DNA of 64,000 bases from Corallococcus macrosporus. Lineage in GTDB: Bacteria > Myxococcota > Myxococcia > Myxococcales > Myxococcaceae. Location of the stretch: positions 496,001-560,000 of the forward strand of contig NZ_JAFIMU010000004.1 in NCBI RefSeq assembly GCF_017302985.1. The letters are read 5' to 3'. Positions 58,928 to 64,000 of this stretch are shown here, one piece after another. Position numbers and translations under genes: made by a program. The notes under the pieces are model-generated. The model was not told the DNA's origin. It was given only the letters and a program-made list of their open reading frames with translations, and did not search any database. Position 1 is the stretch's first letter. The number at the start of each line of letters is the position of its first letter.

Positions 58928-60289
58928 CTAGCCCGTCGCCGCCGTCGGGCCAGCCGCCGAGGGTAGAAAAATGACGAAGGTACTGCCCGCGTTCGGCTGG
59001 CTCTCCACCTTCACCTCGCCGTCCATCGCCCCCATCAGATGCTTCACGATGGAAAGGCCCAGTCCCGTCCCACCCATGTCCCGGCTGCGACCCTTGTCCA
59101 CCCGGTAGAATCGCTCGAAAATCCGGGAAAGATGCTTGGGCTCGATTCCCACGCCTGTGTCGCGCACGCGCACGACGCAGCGGCCGCCCTCATACGCTCC
59201 GTCCACGTCCACCCGGCCGCCCGCGGGCGTGTACTTCACCGCGTTGTCGAGCAGGTTGAGCAGGACCTGCTCGATGGCCCGTCTATCCCCCAGCGCCACC
59301 AGCTCCGGGGGCACGTGCAACCCGATTTGCTGGTTCTTGCCCTCGGCCTTGGGGCGCACGCCTTCGGCGGCCCGTGAGACGGCCAGGGCCAGGGGGACCT
59401 CCGTGCGCTGGAAGGTCATCTCGCGGGCCTCCAGGCGGGAGAGCTCCAGCAGGTCCTCCACCAGCTCGGAGAGACGCTCGGACTGGCGGTGGATGATCTC
59501 CACCATCTTGGGGGCCACCTGGGTGTCCTGGAGCGCGCCGCCCTGGAGCGTCTCCGCGTAGCCCCGGATGGCGGTGATGGGCGTGCGCAGCTCGTGGGAG
59601 ACGTTGGCCACGAAGTCCTTGCGCACCTTTTCCAACCGGCGGAGCTCCGTGACGTCGTGGAAGACGGCGGCGCTGCCGGGCAGGTCGCGCCCCACGGGCG
59701 TCACACGCACGGCGAGCGTGCGGGAGAACAACCCCTCGAGCGTCAGCTCCAGCCGCGTGGAGGCGCCCTCATGGCAGGCGCGGGCCACCGCGTCATTGAG
59801 GGCCTCGTTGCGGATGAGCGCGAGCGGCCGCTGACCCACGATGGCGCCGTGCGCGGGCCGGAGCATCTCCGCGAGCGCGTCGTTGTGGCGCACCACGGTG
59901 CCCTCCGCGTCCGTCACCCAGAGCCCCTCCGCCATGCCGTCCAGCACGGCGGTGAGGATGCGGGCCTCCTGGTTGAGCGCGGCGGCGCGCATGGACAGCT
60001 GGTCGTCCAGCGTGTCGATGGCGTCCTCCAGCTGCGCCAGGTCGTCAGTGCGCTCCAGGCCCGCGGGCGGCGCCACGTCCACGCCCGCGGCCAGCGACTG
60101 CGTCTTCTGGGTCAGCGCGCGAAGCTGGCGCTCCATGGCCACGCGGCTGGTGCCCAGCGCCAGCGCGGAGCCCGCCAGCGTGACGAGCCCCGCGGCGAGC
60201 GCGCCGGCCGGGTGGCCGAAGAGCACGAGCAGCGTCGCGACCAGGAGGGGAGGGACGAGCAGCGCCAGGAGCGTGAAGCGCAGGGGCAT
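58928..60289 (-). CDS. phoR: PhoR-type sensor histidine kinase
   Basis: 453 residues. Two closely spaced membrane helices in the first 50 residues leave almost no periplasmic loop, as in PhoR, which senses through PstSCAB-PhoU. A PAS domain follows (about 105-220; LDGMAEGLWVTDAEGTVVRHND), then HisKA with the phospho-His in VSHELRTPITAIRGY, and a HATPase_c domain (LLNLLDNAVKYTP, DTGVGIE, GGTGLGLSIVKHL). It phosphorylates the PhoB encoded seven bases upstream. Confidence 0.93.
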   Translation of the reverse strand: MPLRFTLLALLVPPLLVATLLVLFGHPAGALAAGLVTLAGSALALGTSRVAMERQLRALTQKTQSLAAGVDVAPPAGLERTDDLAQLEDAIDTLDDQLSMRAAALNQEARILTAVLDGMAEGLWVTDAEGTVVRHNDALAEMLRPAHGAIVGQRPLALIRNEALNDAVARACHEGASTRLELTLEGLFSRTLAVRVTPVGRDLPGSAAVFHDVTELRRLEKVRKDFVANVSHELRTPITAIRGYAETLQGGALQDTQVAPKMVEIIHRQSERLSELVEDLLELSRLEAREMTFQRTEVPLALAVSRAAEGVRPKAEGKNQQIGLHVPPELVALGDRRAIEQVLLNLLDNAVKYTPAGGRVDVDGAYEGGRCVVRVRDTGVGIEPKHLSRIFERFYRVDKGRSRDMGGTGLGLSIVKHLMGAMDGEVKVESQPNAGSTFVIFLPSAAGPTAATG

Positions 60290-60296
60290 GACGGCC

Positions 60297-60977
60297 TCAC
60301 GGAGGGCTGAGCTTGTAGCCCACGCCGCGCACGGTCTCGATGATGTCGCCCGCGGGACCCAGCTTCTCGCGCAGGCGCTTGATGTGCGTGTCCACGGTGC
60401 GCGTATGGATTTCGGCCTGGATGCCCCAGACGTCGGACAGCAGCACCTCGCGCGTCTGCACGCGGTCGCTGCGCTCCAGGAGCGTGCGCAGCAGGCGGAA
60501 CTCCAGCGCGGTGAGGATGATCTCCTCGCCCTTCACCCGCACCTGGTGGCGGGACGTGTCCAGGCTGATGTCGCCCGCGGCCAGCACCGCGGCGGGGCCT
60601 TCCTCGGCGTCCGCGCGGCGCAGCACGGCCTTCACGCGCAGGAGCAGCTCGCGCACGGAGAAGGGCTTCACCACGTAGTCGTCCGCGCCCAGCTCCAGGC
60701 CCTGGATGCGGTCGGCCTCCTGGCCCTTGGCGCTGACGATGACGACCGCGGCCTTCTTCAGCTCCGGGTCGCTCTTGAGCATGCGCAGGACTTCACCGCC
60801 GGCCACGTCGGGCAGCATCAGGTCCAGCAGCACCAGGTCCGGAGGGTGGGCCCGGGCCCGGGCAAGCCCGCCCGCTCCGGTGTTCGCCGTGTCCGTCTCG
60901 AAGCCCGCCGCGCGGAGGTTGTAGTCGACGAGTCCGGCCAGGTCCTGCTCGTCCTCGATGATGAGGATGCGCGCCAT
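60297..60977 (-). CDS. phoB: PhoB phosphate-regulon response regulator
   Basis: 226 residues from ATG 60977 (the longer frame upstream is a shadow). Receiver: IIEDEQD, phospho-Asp in LLDLMLPD, Ser in IVSAKG, Lys in VVKPFS. C-terminal OmpR/PhoB winged helix: LTALEFRLLRTLLER, DTHIKRLREKLG, TVRGVGYKL. First gene of phoB-phoR-phosphoesterase. A Pho box 66 bases upstream supports autoregulation. A close paralogue sits beside the pst operon. Confidence 0.93.
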   Translation of the reverse strand: MARILIIEDEQDLAGLVDYNLRAAGFETDTANTGAGGLARARAHPPDLVLLDLMLPDVAGGEVLRMLKSDPELKKAAVVIVSAKGQEADRIQGLELGADDYVVKPFSVRELLLRVKAVLRRADAEEGPAAVLAAGDISLDTSRHQVRVKGEEIILTALEFRLLRTLLERSDRVQTREVLLSDVWGIQAEIHTRTVDTHIKRLREKLGPAGDIIETVRGVGYKLSPP

Positions 60978-61042
60978 GAAGGGTGCTCCCGCGAAGGGAT
61001 GGAATGCGTGGCGTCCCGTAACAGATTCGTTCCGCCGCGCTC

Positions 61043-61060
61043 GGGACAACCATGTGACAT
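61043..61060 (-). promoter_or_regulatory. Pho box upstream of phoB-phoR
   Basis: Read on the minus strand: ATGTCAC-ATGG-TTGTCCC, a 7-4-7 direct repeat close to the PhoB consensus. Located 66 bases before the phoB ATG in the 137-base gap after the lipoprotein gene. Confidence 0.5.
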
Positions 61061-61114
61061 CCGCGCGCCATGCCCGCCCGCCTCCCCAGCGGGGCGCCGG
61101 TGCCTGCCCGGGCT

Positions 61115-61603
61115 TCAGCGCGGAAACACCGGGTCGCAGACCTGGGAGGTCAGCTCGATGGGGGCCGCCACCAGGGTCGCGTTGGTGCCGGAGTTCACCT
61201 CGCGCAGGTAGTTGCAGGAGCTGCCCAGGAAGCGCGTCGGCGTGTCGGCCGTCAGCGCCTCGATGACGAGCGCGTAGTCGCGGCCCACCGGCACGTCCAC
61301 CGCGAGCCCCATGGCCGCGCCACCGGGAGCGGAGGGGAAGCGCAGCGTGCGCCCCGTGTTGCCGTCCGCGTCCTTGAGCTCCAGCAGGTCGCCGGGGTCC
61401 ACCTGCGAGGCCAGGCAGGTGCGCTGCAGCTCCGTGCAGTTGCGCTTCGCGCCGTCCTTCAGCACCACCACCTGGTAGGCGCCCACCTGGCTCGCGACGG
61501 CGCGGCTGAGCGTGACCTCCAGCCCCAGGGGCAGGGCCTCCGGCGCCGCGTCCGGCCCGCAGCCACAGAGGAGGGCCAGCATCGACAGGACCGTGCGTCT
61601 CAT
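61115..61603 (-). CDS. Hypothetical lipoprotein
   Basis: 162 residues with a lipoprotein signal (MRRTVLSMLALLCGC, lipidated cysteine at 13 or 15). The mature part is beta-rich by appearance, with several cysteines (NCTELQRTC, SSCNYL, QVCDPV) that may pair. It resembles a small fibronectin-like or PEGA-like periplasmic domain, but no family is firm. Its ATG overlaps the stop of the TPR protein gene (ATGA), so both proteins are likely made together. Confidence 0.7.
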   Translation of the reverse strand: MRRTVLSMLALLCGCGPDAAPEALPLGLEVTLSRAVASQVGAYQVVVLKDGAKRNCTELQRTCLASQVDPGDLLELKDADGNTGRTLRFPSAPGGAAMGLAVDVPVGRDYALVIEALTADTPTRFLGSSCNYLREVNSGTNATLVAAPIELTSQVCDPVFPR

Positions 61604-62529
61604 GGTGCGGCGTCCTCCACGCGGATGGTGATGGGCACCCGGCCGCGCTCCTCTGACGACGACAGGGCCACCACGCCGGCCGTGCCGCCAATGGCCACCG
61701 CGCCCACGGCCACCCAGAGCCAGGGGCTCTTGTACCAGGGGCGGCTCGTTCCTTCCGTCAGGGCCGTGGCGGGCGCGGTCCGCGACGCCACCTGGAAGAG
61801 GAGGGGATGGAACGGGTCGCCACGGCCGGCGAGACGCCGCTCGGCCGCGTCCACGACCTCGAAGTAGTACTCCACTTCATAGGGCGTGCTCTCCACGGGC
61901 AGCTCGTACGCGGGCAGCACGGCGGTGTAGTGCTCCGGCCGGGCGCGGTCGCGCACGAAGTCCACCGAGGAGAAGCCCTGGGCCCCCGCGCGCCGGTAGA
62001 ACAGCCGGGCCCGCGCGCCCAGCGCCATGTCCCGGACGGTGGCGTCCACCTCGACGCGCTCGCCCGGCGCCGGGTCCGGGATGGGGTCCACCTGCAGGGT
62101 GACGGGGTGGACGCGGCGGTGGCGCAGGTCCTCCTTCAGCTTCGCGAAGAGGTCGCGGACCTTCGGCGGCGCGGAGCGGGGCAGCTCGAAGTCCGGCCGG
62201 GCCTGGAGCAGCTTCTCGTACGCGCCGCGCGCCAGGGCCTCGTCCCCCAGGTAGAGCGCGGTGAGCCCCTGGAGGCGGTAGAGCTCCACCAGCTCGTCGT
62301 CCGTGACGTCGGGCGCGTCCAGCCCGCCCCGCACCACGTCCAGGGCCTCCTGGAAGCGGCCGGCCTCCAGCAGCGCCTTCGCCGAGTCGATGGCGGGGCT
62401 CGTCGGGCCGAGCTGGAAGAGGAGGGCGGACGGGGGAAGGGGCGCACGGGCCTGCGCCGGCAGGGCGAGCATCAGCCCGAGCCCCCAGACCCAGAGTGCG
62501 CCCCGCGAACGTCGAGCGGGGGAGCGCAT
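61600..62529 (-). CDS. Signal-peptide protein with TPR-like repeats and C-terminal membrane helix
   Basis: 309 residues from ATG 62529: signal peptide (MRSPARRSRGALWVWGLGLMLALPAQA), helical TPR-like repeats at about 45-130 (DSAKALLEAGRFQEALDVVRGGL; LYLGDEALARGAYEKLLQARPDF), a beta domain (about 140-250), and a C-terminal transmembrane helix (WLWVAVGAVAIGGTAGVVAL, about 275-295). This layout is common in myxobacterial envelope proteins of unknown job. Translationally coupled to the lipoprotein gene downstream. Divergent from the DUF177 gene. Confidence 0.75.
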   Translation of the reverse strand: MRSPARRSRGALWVWGLGLMLALPAQARAPLPPSALLFQLGPTSPAIDSAKALLEAGRFQEALDVVRGGLDAPDVTDDELVELYRLQGLTALYLGDEALARGAYEKLLQARPDFELPRSAPPKVRDLFAKLKEDLRHRRVHPVTLQVDPIPDPAPGERVEVDATVRDMALGARARLFYRRAGAQGFSSVDFVRDRARPEHYTAVLPAYELPVESTPYEVEYYFEVVDAAERRLAGRGDPFHPLLFQVASRTAPATALTEGTSRPWYKSPWLWVAVGAVAIGGTAGVVALSSSEERGRVPITIRVEDAAP

Positions 62530-62601
62530 CAGATGGAAAGCTACCAGAGCGATGTTACGAGTGGATCCTCGTGGCGCGGCTCGGTAGTCCAACCCGGCGT
62601 G

Positions 62602-62630
62602 TTGACTGACGGGGGGAGTCCCTCTATGTT
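62602..62630 (+). promoter_or_regulatory. Promoter of the DUF177-rpmF-plsX operon
   Basis: TTGACT (62602-62607), a 17-base spacer and TATGTT (62625-62630) make a strong sigma70-like promoter. It would start transcription about 23 bases before the DUF177 ATG, in the 130-base divergent gap. Confidence 0.7.
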
Positions 62631-62659
62631 GCGCGCCCTTTTGCCGGGAAGCCTTGTAG

Positions 62660-63259
62660 ATGGTCGTAAAGATTGAACAAATCAAAGACGCGGGGCTGAA
62701 GCTCGACGAGCCCATCGCTCCCGGGGTCCTCAAGGAGGCCCTGGAAGGTCAGGAGTCCGGCGAGGGCACTGGCTTCCAGGCGACCGCTCCGTCGACGCTC
62801 CAGGCCACCCTGCGCAAGGTCAGTGGCGGCGTGCTGCTGACCGGCGGCTTCACGGTCCATGTGGGCGCGCCCTGCAAGCGCTGCCTCACGGACGTGAAGC
62901 TGGACCTTCCCGTGTCCTTCACCATCAACCTGGTGCCGGAGTCCCTGGCCCGGGGCGATGACTTCAAGGACGACGACGAGAAGGCCATGGAGAAGAAGGA
63001 ACGCACCCAGGGTGAATCCGGGGGCACCTTCGACCTGGGCGAGGCGGACGAGCAGGTTTTCGATGGGAAGACGATCGATCTGGATCCGATCATCCGGGAA
63101 CAGGTATTGCTCGCCCTCCCGATGAGCGCGGTCTGTCGGGAAGACTGCCAGGGGCTCTGCTCGCAGTGCGGCCAGAACCTCAATGAGAAGAAGTGCGGTT
63201 GCGAGACGAAGGTCGTGGACCCTCGCCTGTCGCCGCTGAAGAACATCAAGTTGAACTGA
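62660..63259 (+). CDS. DUF177 / YceD-family protein
   Basis: 199 residues. Cys motifs CKRCL (about residue 73) and CREDCQGLCSQCGQ near the end, plus a C-terminal CGC, suggest zinc binding. DUF177 (YceD) proteins are encoded directly before rpmF in most bacteria and are tied to 23S rRNA accumulation. An acidic/lysine-rich insert lies at about 105-120 (DDFKDDDEKAMEKKERTQ). First gene of the operon with rpmF and plsX. Confidence 0.9.
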   Translation: MVVKIEQIKDAGLKLDEPIAPGVLKEALEGQESGEGTGFQATAPSTLQATLRKVSGGVLLTGGFTVHVGAPCKRCLTDVKLDLPVSFTINLVPESLARGDDFKDDDEKAMEKKERTQGESGGTFDLGEADEQVFDGKTIDLDPIIREQVLLALPMSAVCREDCQGLCSQCGQNLNEKKCGCETKVVDPRLSPLKNIKLN

Positions 63260-63317
63260 CGGTCCCTATGCCCCTCGCAGGTCGCGAGGGGGGACGGGTC
63301 CGATGCCGAGGTGAGCC

Positions 63318-63506
63318 GTGGGAGTTCCCAAGAAGCGGACGTCGAAGATGCGCCGGGACCGTCGTCGGGCCGGCAACAACAACCTGCGGACCCCCGTGCA
63401 GGTCATCAAGTGCTCCAAGTGCAAGGAGCCCGTGATGCCGCACCGCGCCTGCGCGGCCTGTGGCAACTACGGTGGCCGTGAGGTCATCGCGACCGCCGCG
63501 GAGTAG
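63318..63506 (+). CDS. rpmF: 50S ribosomal protein L32
   Basis: 62 residues from a GTG. The family opening GVPKKRTSKMRRDRRRA is present, followed by a four-cysteine zinc ribbon (CSKCKEPVMPHRACAACG). Length fits L32. GAGGTGA just upstream serves as ribosome binding site. It sits between DUF177 and plsX, the usual arrangement. Confidence 0.97.
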   Translation: MGVPKKRTSKMRRDRRRAGNNNLRTPVQVIKCSKCKEPVMPHRACAACGNYGGREVIATAAE

Positions 63507-63526
63507 TTGAAAGCGGAAGGCTGCCG

Positions 63527-64000
63527 GTGCGGCTCGTCCTCGACGCGATGGGTGGCGACCACGCCCCCGACGCCGTCGTGGACGGGGGCGTGCTGTTCGC
63601 GCGAGCGTATCCCGGGCACGAACTCGTGCTGGTCGGGGACGCCACGCGTGTGCGCCCAGTCCTGGAGCGCGCCGGTGCGCCCGCCAACGTGCATCTCCAC
63701 CACGCGTCCGAAGTGGTGGAGATGGACGACCCCGCCACCGCTGCGTTCCGGCGCAAGCGGGACTCCTCCATCCGGGTGGGCTTCGAGCTCGTCCGGCAAG
63801 GGGAGGCGTCCGCCCTGGTGTCGGCTGGCAACTCCGGCGCGGTGATGGCCGGTGGCATGTGGACGCTCGGCCGGATTCCCGGCGTGGAGCGACCCGCCAT
63901 CGCGGCCCTGTTCCCGGCCCTCAAGGGCGAAGGCCGCTGCCTGCTGCTGGACGCGGGCGCCAACGTGGACTGCCGTCCCTCGCACCTGGCCCAGTTCGCC
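63527..64000 (+). CDS. plsX: Phosphate acyltransferase PlsX, 5' part
   Basis: 158 codons are visible and the gene continues past the window. The GTG at 63527 has GGAAGG six bases upstream. The N-terminus VRLVLDAMGGDHAPDAVVDG and the later RVGFELVRQGEASALVSAGNSGAVMAG are diagnostic of PlsX, which makes acyl-phosphate from acyl-ACP for phospholipid synthesis. It follows rpmF by 20 bases; fabH and other fatty-acid genes usually come next. Confidence 0.95.
   Translation, partial: MRLVLDAMGGDHAPDAVVDGGVLFARAYPGHELVLVGDATRVRPVLERAGAPANVHLHHASEVVEMDDPATAAFRRKRDSSIRVGFELVRQGEASALVSAGNSGAVMAGGMWTLGRIPGVERPAIAALFPALKGEGRCLLLDAGANVDCRPSHLAQFA

Noticed and set aside
60978-61691. Upstream extension of phoB to 61691 (464-codon frame)
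   Set aside because: The extension is antisense-like in composition and overlaps the lipoprotein gene. The receiver domain begins right at the ATG 60977 as in all PhoB proteins.

Overview
The DNA is very GC-rich with strong G/C third-position bias. Gene content and style (a megabase-scale non-ribosomal peptide synthetase, Pst/Pho locus with an OprO/P-type porin, many proline-rich lipoproteins, GTG starts) point to a fruiting-body myxobacterium, probably of the Myxococcus/Corallococcus group (Myxococcota). This assignment is inference from style, not from a marker gene.

Layout. (1) Bases 1-34168 are the right part of an NRPS biosynthetic locus, all on the minus strand. One uninterrupted 29.4-kb gene (34168 to 4787) encodes nine C-A-T modules and a C-terminal thioesterase. 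Reading the adenylation pocket residues gives a predicted order Gly-X-Leu-Glu-Val-Val-Glu-Ala-Val, without epimerisation domains. Downstream of it a second NRPS gene starts at 4316 and runs off the left edge. Its first condensation domain copies C1 of the giant, but its first adenylation domain copies A2, so a Gly-loading A-T-C unit is absent. Even the promoter regions of the two genes are duplicated. (2) 34565-45585 is ordinary genome: a peroxiredoxin/DsbA-like pair, an MscS channel, a lipase-type lipoprotein behind three phased dyads, a proline-rich lipoprotein, tRNA-Arg(CCG), an H-type lectin-like gene, a GT4/DUF3626-like pair, a CNNM/CorC protein, a stand-alone receiver protein, a metallophosphoesterase and a GT21-like glycosyltransferase. 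(3) 45673-52605 is a phosphate-acquisition locus: OprO/P-like porin, pstS, pstC, pstA, pstB, phoU, preceded by a PhoB-type regulator and a SixA-type phosphatase. (4) 52671-57774 holds a TauE/SafE exporter with its DUF1634-like partner, a ClC channel with a coupled small membrane protein, and a secreted trypsin-like protease. (5) 57961-62529 holds a second phosphate-type two-component operon (phoB-phoR-phosphoesterase) and a lipoprotein/TPR pair. (6) 62660-64000 is the conserved DUF177-rpmF-plsX start of a fatty-acid operon, truncated by the window edge.

How parts work together. The two NRPS genes look like paralogous assembly lines made by duplication plus exchange at the C-A linker, transcribed from sister promoters. 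The phosphate genes form a probable regulon: four 18-base direct-repeat sites with the 7-4-7 Pho-box architecture lie before the porin-pst operon, between pstS and pstC, before phoB-phoR and before the second phoB. No transporter, MbtH or phosphopantetheinyl transferase gene for the NRPS is visible here; these, if linked, must lie left of base 1.
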